A DNA stretch of 64,000 nt. It comes from Planctellipticum sp942493135. GTDB taxonomy: Bacteria > Planctomycetota > Planctomycetia > Planctomycetales > Planctomycetaceae. The notes below the pieces were generated by a model, which saw nothing but the letters and a program-made list of their open reading frames with translations, was not told where the DNA came from and ran no database searches. This document shows, piece by piece, positions 17,583-25,700 of this stretch. Both the position numbers and the translations under genes were made by a program. Position 1 is the first letter of the stretch; each line of letters opens with the position of its first letter. Where the stretch lies: NCBI GenBank assembly GCA_942493135.1, contig OW818684.1, forward strand, positions 7,754,793 through 7,818,792, read 5' to 3'.

Positions 17583-17852
17583 TCAGCCGCCGGACAGGGC
17601 CTGCATGACGAAGATCTCGCCAGCCAGTTCGACTGCGTCGCTGAGCTGGTCGCGATCCTTGAGCGGCCGCCCGTTGACAAAGACCGCCATGTGACGCCGC
17701 AGCCGATTGTGTTCGTCGACGATGTAGCCGCGGAGCTGCGGGTGCTCCGCGAAAACCGCTTCGAGCGCCTGCCGGACGGTGTCCCCCGCGACCTCGGCGT
17801 CGGGGCATTCGATGTGACGTTTCAGATTGGGAGTGAAGACAACGCGCGGCAT
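17583..17852 (-). CDS. MoaD/ThiS-like small sulfur-carrier or ubiquitin-like protein
   Basis: An 89-residue protein starting MPRVVFTPNL. It has the beta-grasp pattern of MoaD/ThiS proteins: a first strand, the helix TVRQALEAVFAEHPQL, a strand with the HMAVFVNGRPL turn and the segment EIFVMQALSGG. The C-terminal Gly-Gly is the hallmark of family members that are adenylated and made into thiocarboxylates or conjugated. No activating enzyme (MoeB/ThiF) or molybdopterin gene is adjacent, so the pathway is not known. It is the tenth gene of the ArsR-led run, 22 bases after the DoxX gene. Confidence 0.85.
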   Translation of the reverse strand: MPRVVFTPNLKRHIECPDAEVAGDTVRQALEAVFAEHPQLRGYIVDEHNRLRRHMAVFVNGRPLKDRDQLSDAVELAGEIFVMQALSGG

Positions 17853-17874
17853 GACTGCAGCTTTCGAACGGGAA

Positions 17875-18279
17875 TCATCGGACCGATTGCCGTAATGGAA
17901 CGAGAGCCCGCAGCCGTGCGTCACGGAGGTAGAGTCCGAGCCAGAGCACCACGCCGAAAATGACCGGCGCCAGCCAGGGATCGCCAAAGCGGACGTGCGT
18001 CGAAGTAGCGCCTCCCAGGTAGCCAGTCAACAGGATGGCTCCGAGGACGGCGGTCCGAGGAACGAGATAGAGGACGGCGCAGATGAGTTCGACGACGCCG
18101 AGCCACGGGGCCACTTCGGGTGCGTAGCCGTATTTCTCCATTTCCTTGATGATGAACGGCGGTTGCATGATCGCCATGACGCCGCCCATCACGAACATCA
18201 GCGCCGGCAGTCCGGTGAGGATCCAGCCGATCCAGAAGGAGACGTTCGATGGAGTTTTCGGACCAATTTCGGTCGCCAT
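17875..18279 (-). CDS. DoxX-family membrane protein
   Basis: A 134-residue protein with four hydrophobic helices (about residues 14-35, 55-75, 80-98 and 100-118) and the DoxX-like GVVELICAVLYLVPR segment. AGGAAAGG precedes the ATG. DoxX proteins are small inner-membrane proteins linked to quinone-dependent oxidation or unknown redox tasks. DoxX genes often sit with ArsR regulators and AHSA1 proteins, exactly as here, 34 bases behind an AHSA1 gene. Confidence 0.85.
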   Translation of the reverse strand: MATEIGPKTPSNVSFWIGWILTGLPALMFVMGGVMAIMQPPFIIKEMEKYGYAPEVAPWLGVVELICAVLYLVPRTAVLGAILLTGYLGGATSTHVRFGDPWLAPVIFGVVLWLGLYLRDARLRALVPLRQSVR

Positions 18280-18313
18280 GGCGGCCTTTCCTGTTGAAGG
18301 CAGATGCGAGATT

Positions 18314-18838
18314 TCAATGGGTGGCGCTTGCGGATGTCGATCGATCTTTCGCGGTCGCTGCCAGCAGCTCGTCGAGACGTTCGAACGTCGACTCCCATCC
18401 CGGAATGACCCCGGCGGCCGCTGCGGCTTCGCGATCGGTCTCGGTCAGGAATACGGTGTGGATCGTCAGCTCGGTCCCCTGCGCGATGGTCGCAAATGTA
18501 ACCGTCATCACGGACCGCGGCGGGATTCCGGCCCCGCAGGCCGAGATGCAGGCGGCCGGTCCCTCGTAGACGAGCCGCTCGGGAACGACCACTTCACGGA
18601 ACTGGCCTTCGCACGGATACGTCACACCGTCGGGACCGAGCATCTCCAGGCGGAATGTTCCGCCCGGCCGGAGGTCGATCTCGCACTCATCGCTGGAAAA
18701 CCCCTGCGGCCCCCACCACTGCCTGATGTGACGAGGATCGGTCCAGGCCCGGAATACGAGCTCGCGCGGCGCATCGAAGCGTCGCGTAATGACGATCTCG
18801 CGGTCGCCGGATCGCGTGGAAGTCGATTTCCGAATCAT
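18314..18838 (-). CDS. AHSA1/SRPBCC-domain protein
   Basis: A 174-residue START-like protein. The family signature is RRFDAPRELVFRAWTDP followed by WWGPQGFS, then FRLEMLGPDG and the closing helix WESTFERLDELLA. The hydrophobic cavity of this fold binds small lipophilic ligands in known members; there are no catalytic residues to identify an activity. Its ATG overlaps the stop of the preceding AHSA1 gene (ATGA), so the two are translationally coupled. It is one of four closely related AHSA1 proteins in this operon-like run. Confidence 0.88.
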   Translation of the reverse strand: MIRKSTSTRSGDREIVITRRFDAPRELVFRAWTDPRHIRQWWGPQGFSSDECEIDLRPGGTFRLEMLGPDGVTYPCEGQFREVVVPERLVYEGPAACISACGAGIPPRSVMTVTFATIAQGTELTIHTVFLTETDREAAAAAGVIPGWESTFERLDELLAATAKDRSTSASATH

Positions 18839-19338
18839 GAGCCTGTTCCCGTTGAAGAATTCTCGTCGATCGCCGCCACAAAGCCCGCCAGCCGTTCGAG
18901 GCATTCCGTCCAGCCACCGCGGTGCTCGTCGCGGTCGGGGACGCGTTCGAAGCCGGCATGGTGCAGCGTCAGCTTCGTCTGACCGCCCAGGTCCGCGAAG
19001 GTCACGGTCACGACCGACTCGCCGTGGAACCGGCCCTCCTGCACGGGGCGATTCCAGGTGAAGACGATTCGCTCCGGCTCGACGATCTCGCGATAGACGC
19101 CCGAAACCCAGTAGTCATCCCCCTCGGGCGAACGCATGCAGAAACGGTAGCCGCCCCCCACGCGAAAGTCCTGCTCGCAATGGGGCAACGTAAAGTCATT
19201 CGGCCCCCACCAGCGCACGAGGTGCTTCGGATCCGTCCAGACGCTGAAGAGAAGTGCGGGCGGCGCGTCATAGACGCGCGTGAGGATCAGTTCGCGGTCC
19301 GAAGGGTAGGCCGCGTGCGTCTGGCAGGGATCAGACAT
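18835..19338 (-). CDS. AHSA1/SRPBCC-domain protein
   Basis: A 167-residue START-like protein with LTRVYDAPPALLFSVWTDP and RWWGPNDFTLP, the same signature blocks as its three neighbours, and a final amphipathic helix (GGWTECLERLAGFVA). MSDPCQTH was taken as the start because the N-terminal extension upstream is not conserved among the paralogues. It overlaps the next gene by four bases. Ligand and role are unknown; tandem duplication with 18314-18838 is likely. Confidence 0.88.
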   Translation of the reverse strand: MSDPCQTHAAYPSDRELILTRVYDAPPALLFSVWTDPKHLVRWWGPNDFTLPHCEQDFRVGGGYRFCMRSPEGDDYWVSGVYREIVEPERIVFTWNRPVQEGRFHGESVVTVTFADLGGQTKLTLHHAGFERVPDRDEHRGGWTECLERLAGFVAAIDENSSTGTGS

Positions 19339-19470
19339 CGGTGTGACCGTCGCAGGAGAAGTGAAGTGTTGTCCGTATTCTGGCCGCGACGCTTCGACAA
19401 ACACCAGTCGACGCGGCAGCACGTCATCTCGCGCAGTGCCGACCTCGCGAGTTGTTGTGGGGTCGGTTCA

Positions 19471-19953
19471 TTATGCCGATGACCCGATCGAGTTCGCAGC
19501 GAGCAGCGCCGCCAGTCGGTCGAAATTCTGCTCGTTGCATTCGACCGCAAACACCTTCACCCGTTCGCATTCCGCGACCGTTTCAAACTGCATTCGAAAC
19601 GTGAGCCGGGTCTGATCGGGGCCGACCGCTTCGAAGTCGGCGATGACGCGAAACCAATGCGTGGAGAGATGGTCGAAGACAATCCGCTCCGGCGCTCTGA
19701 TCACGCGAAACACGCTGTGATTCGGGTAATTCGCTCCATCCGGGCCGTGCATGATGAAACGCCAGTCGCCGTCGCTTCGGAACTCGAACACCTGAAAGGT
19801 ATTCGTGAAGCCCTTCGGCCCCCACCACAAGGCGAGTTGCACGGGATCGGACCACGCGCTGAAGACGGCCTCGCGTGAGAACGGAAACACCCGCGTCGTG
19901 ACGATTTCACGATCGGCGGCAGGGTCCGTGTCGGTAATTGACGTTCCAGCCAT
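19471..19953 (-). CDS. AHSA1/SRPBCC-domain protein
   Basis: A 160-residue START-like protein. It shows TTRVFPFSREAVFSAWSDP, LWWGPKGFTNTF, FIMHGPDGANYPNH and the 'F..ERI.FDH' strand. AAGGG lies 7 bases before the start. It shares more of the central block (MHGPDG..YPN) with the protein at 21128-21604 than with the pair at 18314-19338, so at least two duplication events are implied. No specific function can be assigned. Confidence 0.88.
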   Translation of the reverse strand: MAGTSITDTDPAADREIVTTRVFPFSREAVFSAWSDPVQLALWWGPKGFTNTFQVFEFRSDGDWRFIMHGPDGANYPNHSVFRVIRAPERIVFDHLSTHWFRVIADFEAVGPDQTRLTFRMQFETVAECERVKVFAVECNEQNFDRLAALLAANSIGSSA

Positions 19954-19999
19954 ACACTGGCCCTTCAGGAGACTCGGAGGAGTGCACCGGAGCGACCGG

Positions 20000-20413
20000 T
20001 CACTGCGGGACGATGACCAACCACGTCACGCCGAAACGGTCGCCGACCATCCCGAAACGCGGCGAGAAGAACGTTTTTGTCAGCGGCATCTGCACCTGGC
20101 CGCCATCTGCAAGGGCTGCAAACACCCGGTCGGCTTCGGCTTCGTTCGCCACGCTGATCGACAACGAGATCCCTTTGAACTCCGTCGGCCCCGGATCGCA
20201 GCCGTCTGTGGCCATGATGACAGACGACCCGATGCGAAAGCTGCTGTGCATGACCTTGTTGTCAAATCCGGGAGGAATCATTCCGGGCGGGGCCGGATCG
20301 GGACTCTCGTTGAATCGCAGCACCACCTCGATCTCGGCGCCGAGCGCCTGCTTGTAGAATTCGAGGGCTTCCTCGCAACGGCCGCCGAATGAAAGATAGG
20401 GTTGCACGAGCAT
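20000..20413 (-). CDS. PhnB-like VOC-family protein
   Basis: A 137-residue protein of the vicinal oxygen chelate fold, PhnB/DUF3425-like branch: VQPYLSFGGRCEEALEFY at the start, MHSSFRIGSSVIMATDG in the middle and FFSPRFGMVGDRFGVTW at the end. AAGGA lies 10 bases upstream of ATG. Such proteins are relatives of glyoxalase and bleomycin-resistance proteins; this branch usually lacks a proven enzymatic role and often sits beside AHSA1 genes, as here. Confidence 0.88.
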   Translation of the reverse strand: MLVQPYLSFGGRCEEALEFYKQALGAEIEVVLRFNESPDPAPPGMIPPGFDNKVMHSSFRIGSSVIMATDGCDPGPTEFKGISLSISVANEAEADRVFAALADGGQVQMPLTKTFFSPRFGMVGDRFGVTWLVIVPQ

Positions 20414-20546
20414 TTGCGATCCTTTCAATGGAACAGAACGTGACGGGAGTCCGACGGCACGGCGGCCGCCATCTGACGATTCATCTCTACTCGCCCGCTG
20501 CGCGGGGCGATTTTCCGCAAGAACAATCCATCCCGCGGATGGATTT

Positions 20547-21125
20547 TTACCTGGCGCCCGGCGACTCCACGATCGTCTTCAAACTGGTCAGCCCCTGTTC
20601 GAAGTCGCCGCCAATCATGCGGTCCATGCTCATGAACAGGCCCATCGCCTTGGTGATGAAATTGTACTTCCCGTCCATCCCCCAAGTGACCACGGTCTGG
20701 TCACCCTGCGGCTTGAACGTGAACTCGACGGCGTTGTCGCAGGCGAACGGCCGGACCATCACGAGGCGGATTCCGATGCGTTCATCCGGCTGACTCTCGG
20801 CGATGGTCACGTTCCCGGCGCCGACTTCGGCATTGCCATCCCAGTGATAGACCGCCCCCGCGCCGGCCTCCGGGCCTTCGTAACTCTTCTTCATATTGGG
20901 ATCGCGTTTGGCCCAGGGGGACCAGGCCTCCCATTGGTGGAGATTGTTGACTTCTTCAAAAACCCTGGCCGGCGGCGCCGCCATCGCCAACGAACGCTCC
21001 ACATGGAAATCGCTCGGCCGCAGCGAGATGACGACGGCCAGCACGAGGACGACGGCCGCGAAGCCCAGCAGGAGATAGAGCATGCGAGATCGCTTTCGGA
21101 CAGGAACGGGGCTGGTGGTTTCCAT
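20547..21125 (-). CDS. Membrane-anchored SRPBCC (polyketide-cyclase-like) protein
   Basis: A 192-residue protein with a basic N-terminus, one hydrophobic helix (residues 15-35, LYLLLGFAAVVLVLAVVIS) and a soluble SRPBCC domain: VERSLAMAAPPARVFEEVNNLHQWEAWSPW is cut here into recognisable blocks ARVFEEVNNLHQWEAWSPW and FEQGLTSLK. The domain probably faces the periplasm or is tethered at the inner membrane. It starts two bases after the preceding AHSA1 gene stops. It is a more distant member than the four AHSA1 paralogues. Confidence 0.85.
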   Translation of the reverse strand: METTSPVPVRKRSRMLYLLLGFAAVVLVLAVVISLRPSDFHVERSLAMAAPPARVFEEVNNLHQWEAWSPWAKRDPNMKKSYEGPEAGAGAVYHWDGNAEVGAGNVTIAESQPDERIGIRLVMVRPFACDNAVEFTFKPQGDQTVVTWGMDGKYNFITKAMGLFMSMDRMIGGDFEQGLTSLKTIVESPGAR

Positions 21126-21127
21126 AA

Positions 21128-21604
21128 TTACTTCTGCTCCAGCCAGGCGGCCAGTCGCGCCAGAGTCTGCCGACCCCCTTCGATCGCGCCGTACTCCCGG
21201 ACCACGTAGTCGCGGGCTTCGGCGGTCGGGAAAATCATCCGCATCGTCAGGCGGGTCTGCGCACCTTCAGATGCAAACGTGGCCGTCACCTGAAAGTGAA
21301 TCGGGCCGCTACCGTCGTCGCTGTGGTCGTAGACGATCTTCTCGGGCTCGACGATTTCGCGGTAGGCGACTTTGTTGGGGTAGTCGGTCCCGTCGGGGCC
21401 GTGCATCATGTAGCGCCAGACGCCGCCGGGCTGGAACTGCATCTCGTAAGTCGTGGTGGTGAAGCCGTCCGGTCCCCACCACTGAGCGAGGTGTTCCGGG
21501 CTGGACCAGGCGCGAAACACGAGATCGCGCGGAGCTTCAAACAATCGGGTGAGAATGATCTCGCGATCTGAGGTACCTGGGTCGAATTGAGTATCGTCGT
21601 TCAT
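21128..21604 (-). CDS. AHSA1/SRPBCC-domain protein
   Basis: A 158-residue START-like protein. TRLFEAPRDLVFRAWSSP, QWWGPDGFTTTTYEMQF and MMHGPDGTDYPNK identify the AHSA1 branch. The start MNDDTQFD has AAGGATC upstream; the open frame before it is poor. The gene lies second after the ArsR gene's GyrI-like neighbour and is tightly linked (2 bases) to the membrane-anchored SRPBCC gene. In comparable ArsR/AHSA1 operons the AHSA1 protein is thought to bind the inducing compound, but this is not shown for this one. Confidence 0.88.
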   Translation of the reverse strand: MNDDTQFDPGTSDREIILTRLFEAPRDLVFRAWSSPEHLAQWWGPDGFTTTTYEMQFQPGGVWRYMMHGPDGTDYPNKVAYREIVEPEKIVYDHSDDGSGPIHFQVTATFASEGAQTRLTMRMIFPTAEARDYVVREYGAIEGGRQTLARLAAWLEQK

Positions 21605-21672
21605 GGCAGAGAGATCCTTCAGAGCCTGAGCGGGCTGGACAAGATTTCGGAATCGCCGAGACACAGGTCCGG

Positions 21673-22137
21673 TCAGCCGATGAGCGGCCAGTTCAGCTCC
21701 GTCCGAAACTCGGCGGGGTTATCGGTCGACTCGGGACCCTTCGCGTAGATCTCCCACAGGTTCGGCGCCGTCGAATGGCCCGCCCCCTTGATCCACGCCT
21801 CGAACTCACCCCAGCCGTCGCCAAGGCCTTCGTAGGGACCGCAGTAGACGGTCCGCGCAACTCGAACGGCCGGTAACTCTCCAGCAACGACCCGGCCGGT
21901 CGGCGCAACCGGCGCAGTGACGGGCATGCCGATCTCAAAATCAAAAACCTCGGGGTCCATCCGGAAATGATGCGAATACCACGGGCCGGCGGGACCGACG
22001 CCCTGCGCCGTGACTGCGGCCATCAGTTCGGCATGCCCCGGCCCCATGACTTCGCGAATTTCCGCGCGGGGAATCTTCAATCGAATGACCGCAGCCGACT
22101 GAGCGGTCGCCTGAGTGACGTGGGGGTTCTCGAGCAC
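21673..22137 (-). CDS. GyrI-like small-molecule-binding protein
   Basis: A 154-residue stand-alone GyrI-like domain, as found at the C-terminus of AraC- and MerR-type multidrug regulators. The tell-tale features are a GPWYSHHF turn, the strand FEIGMPV, the segment VARTVYCGPYEGLGDGWGEF and a final WEIYAKGPE. I chose a GTG start at 22137 because AAGGA lies 7 bases upstream; no suitable ATG exists and the frame upstream overlaps the ArsR gene. It probably binds a lipophilic ligand in the cytoplasm. Confidence 0.85.
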   Translation of the reverse strand: MLENPHVTQATAQSAAVIRLKIPRAEIREVMGPGHAELMAAVTAQGVGPAGPWYSHHFRMDPEVFDFEIGMPVTAPVAPTGRVVAGELPAVRVARTVYCGPYEGLGDGWGEFEAWIKGAGHSTAPNLWEIYAKGPESTDNPAEFRTELNWPLIG

Positions 22138-22165
22138 GGGAGAATCCTTCGTGAGAGTGAACGAG

Positions 22166-22516
22166 TTAAGGAACCTGGGGCGGCTCTTTGGCCTGCAGCT
22201 CGCGGAGGTAGTCCTCCAGCCGGTCAAGGCGTTCTTCCCAGAACTGCCGGTACTGGCCGACCCAGTCGGCGACTTCCTGCAGCGGTTTGGCCTCGAGCCG
22301 GCAAGGCCGCCACTGGGCCTCGCGCCCGCGGGCGATCAGCCCGGCCCGTTCCAGCACCTTGAGGTGCTTGGAGACGGCGGGGAGGGACATCTTGAAGGGC
22401 TTGGCGAGCTCAGTGACCGACGCCTCGCCTTCCGCCACCCGGGCCAGGATCGCCCGACGGGTCGGATCGGCGAGTGCAGCGAACACGGCGCTCAAAGAAT
22501 CTGTGGCGGCGACCAT
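22166..22516 (-). CDS. ArsR-family repressor (SdpR-like, lacks metal-site cysteines)
   Basis: A 116-residue winged-helix protein: AVFAALADPTRRAILARVAEG and ELAKPFKMSLPAVSKHLKVL form the DNA-binding part. It has no CxC metal motif, placing it with the ArsR proteins that travel with AHSA1/SRPBCC genes, not with metal sensors. GAGAGGTGA lies just before the ATG. A strong promoter (22548-22575) and overlapping palindrome (22534-22547) lie upstream on its own strand, so it most likely represses itself and the ten downstream genes. Confidence 0.92.
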   Translation of the reverse strand: MVAATDSLSAVFAALADPTRRAILARVAEGEASVTELAKPFKMSLPAVSKHLKVLERAGLIARGREAQWRPCRLEAKPLQEVADWVGQYRQFWEERLDRLEDYLRELQAKEPPQVP

Positions 22517-22533
22517 TTCACCTCTCGGTTAAA

Positions 22534-22547
22534 TAACCATATGGTTA
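22534..22547. promoter_or_regulatory. ArsR operator palindrome
   Basis: TAACCATATGGTTA is a perfect 14-base palindrome 17 bases upstream of the arsR-type start codon. It lies within a larger pattern of two direct GGTTAAATA copies (22527-22535 and 22543-22551). Its position over the predicted transcription start would give direct repression. Confidence 0.7.
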
Positions 22548-22575
22548 AATATAGACACCGCGGACAAGGTGTCAA
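22548..22575 (-). promoter_or_regulatory. Predicted promoter of the ArsR-SRPBCC operon
   Basis: Read on the minus strand, TTGACA (22575-22570) and TATATT (22553-22548) are separated by 16 bases, close to the sigma-70 consensus. This is the best promoter match in the window. Initiation would fall about at 22541, inside the palindrome. Confidence 0.65.
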
Positions 22576-22733
22576 GCAAAAAGGTGAAGGGCCATCCCAA
22601 AAATCCTCCAACCCGTCTCCGCCGCTCTCTGCGAGACCCGATACCCGACCCCTCTCCCATCAACACCGCCCTATTCGTTCCCCACTCGCCCCGGTAAACT
22701 GTTCTCCAGTCCAATCCTGGTGGAGATCGATGA

Positions 22734-25700
22734 ATGACCGCGGCGTTCTGGCTCCTGATACTCGCGGCGGATCCTGCGCCGGTCGACTACGCTCGCGACG
22801 TCAAGCCACTGCTGATCGCCCGCTGCTCCGCCTGCCACGGCGGTCTCCGCCAGAAAAGCGATCTCCGCCTCGATACCGCCGAGTTGATCCGTCGCGGCGG
22901 AGAAGGGGGGGCCGCAATTGTCCCCGGCAGGAGCGCCGAGAGCCCACTGATCGAGGCCATCCGCAGCGCCGGCGAACGGCCGCGGATGCCACCCGAAGGG
23001 GAAGGGGAGCCTCTCACCGCGGACGAAGTCTCGCGCATCGCCCGCTGGATCGATGCCGGAGCGCCGGCTCCCGAGCACGAAGAGCCTCAGGCCGACCCGA
23101 AACAACACTGGGCCTACCAGCCGCCGCGGCGGGTCGCCCCGCCTCTGGCGAGCGGCGACTGGTCCTCCAATCCCATTGACGGTTTCATCTCTGCCGGGCA
23201 CGCAGCCCACGGCCTGACCGCGGTCCCGCTCGCTGATCGAGCCACGTTACTCCGCCGGGTGACGCTCGACCTCACCGGCGTTCCTCCCACGCGCGAAACG
23301 CTGCACGCGTTCCTCGCCGATCCGAGCGACGAGGCCTATGCCGCGGTCGTCGACAAACTGCTGTCCAGTCCCCGCTACGCAGAACGCTGGGCCCGGCACT
23401 GGATGGATATCTGGCGCTACAGCGACTGGTACGGCCGCCGCAATGCCAACGAGCTGCGAAGCAGCCGGCGCAATCTCTGGCGCTGGCGCGACTGGATCGT
23501 CGAAGCCCTCGACAAAGACAAGCCCTACAACCGGATGGTCCAGGAAATGCTTGCCGCCGACGAGCTGGCTCCGGGTGACGAAGATGCTCAGCGGGCGCTT
23601 GGGTTTCTCGGCCGCAACTACTACGTCTTCAGCCGTGAGACATGGCTGCAGGACACGGTCGAACACTCGGGGATGTCGCTCCTGGGCGTCACCTTCAAAT
23701 GCGCCCGCTGTCACGACCACAAGTATGATCCGATTTCTCAGTCCGAGTACTACCAGTACCGGGCCTTCTTTGAACCGTACGGCGTCCGCACCGACTGGAC
23801 TCCCGGCGAATCGACGCTGGTCGAAGCCGCCCTCCAGCCGCAGGCAGTTCCCGGCACAAAGATCCAGAACGGCCTCGACCGCGTCTACGACGCCACGCTC
23901 GACGCTCCCACCTATTTGCTGACCCGTGGGGATGAGAAACAGCCGGTCAAAGACAGTCCCCTCTCGCCCGGCGTCCCCGCCGTCTGGGGCCTCGACATTC
24001 CCGCTCCGCAACCGGTGTCATTGCCGCTGGAGGCGTGGTATCCCGAGTTGCGGCCTGCCCGCCGGGCCGAACTGATCGCGAACGCCCTGTCCGCCATCGG
24101 CACTGCTCGGAAGGCCGAGCAGGACGCCCGGTCCGCACTCGCGGCTGCGCAGAAACGACTCGAAGACGCCGGGCAATCGACTCCCGTCCGTCCTACCCCC
24201 TGGCTGGCCGATGCGTTCGACGCCGCCCGCCCTGACGACTGGCAGATCCAGTCCGGCGACTGGTCCTATGTGGACGGCGTCCTCGCGCAACGGACATCGG
24301 GCTCGTTCCTGACGATGATCTCAACAGCCGACCATCCCAGGGACTTTGCCGCCCGGCTTCGGTACAAAACTCTCGATCCGGGCCAGTACCACTCCGTCGG
24401 CTTCAGCTTCGATGTCACTCCCGATGCACGCGACTGGCAGGCGGTCTACACGGCGACGACCGCCAGCAGTTCGACCGTGCAGGCCTTCCACCGTCGCAAC
24501 GGTCGCGAGGAATACCCCGGCCCCGGGATTGCCCCGCATCCCTTCAAAGTGGGGGACGTGCTGACGGTCGATCTCGTCGTCCGCGGCGAATGGATCAACG
24601 TCTGGGTCAACGGCGAACTGAAGCTGGCCTACAAAACGCCCGCTCCGCGGCAACCCGGCCGGGTTGCCCTCTGGTGCCACACGAGCGCCGCAGAATTCGA
24701 TGACCTCCGGATTGAACCCCTGTCGCCCGATCAACCCGTCTCGCAGGACGTCAAACAGCCGATCCGCTCCCCGTTCGCCGAACTCGAACCAGCCGAAATC
24801 GCGTTGCAGGTTCGACAGGCCGAGCGAACTGTGACTGCCGCTTCTCAGGCGGTTACGGTTGAGCAGAAATCGTTGACCGACCTGGAAGCCCGCATCGCCG
24901 CCGAAACCGCGAAATACTCCTCCGCGCCCGACGCGGAATCGCTCGCCAAGGCAGCGTCTCAGGCTGAGCGGGAGCTGGCCCTGGCAAAGGCAGAGCAGGG
25001 GGTCTCGGTCGCCGAGCATGCCATCGTGACGGCACAAGACCAGCTCACGCTGGCGTCCGAAGATTCCGGCCGGCAGAAGGCCGTGACTGACGCCCAGGCG
25101 AAGCTTGCTCCCGCCGTTGAGATTCGCGACAAAGCGCAGGCCGCGCTGGCGACGGAAACAACGAAATACGAACCCCTCGGCCCCACGTATCCCACGACCA
25201 GCACCGGGCGTCGGCTGGCGCTGGCGCAGTGGGTTACCGACCGTCGCAACCCGCTGACAGCCCGCGTCGCGGTGAATCACGTCTGGCTCAGGCACATGGG
25301 GACGCCGCTGTCGCCGACGGTCTTCAACCTCGGACTCAACGGCAAGCGGCCGACGCACCCCGAACTGCTCGACTGGCTCTCCGTCGAGTTCATGGAGCAC
25401 GGCTGGAGCTTCAAGGCGCTGCACCGGCTGATCGTCACCAGCCGCACCTATCAGCTCGCCTCGACCGCCGAGACGCCCGACCATCCAAACGTCGCCGCCG
25501 ATCCCGAAAACCGCTGGTACTGGCGGGCCAACCCCCGCCGGATGGAAGGCGAAGTCGTGCGAGACAGTCTCCTGTCTCTCGCAGGCGAGCTCTCCGCGGA
25601 ACGCGGCGGTCCCGACATTCCGGTCGAACAGGCGGACGCCTCTCCCCGCCGGAGCCTCTACTTCCGCCACACCCCCGACGACCGTGCGGCCATGCTCGAT

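Noticed and set aside
22166..22516. Arsenic or metal resistance regulator
   Set aside because: The ArsR protein lacks the metal-binding cysteine motif and no arsenate reductase or efflux gene is linked.
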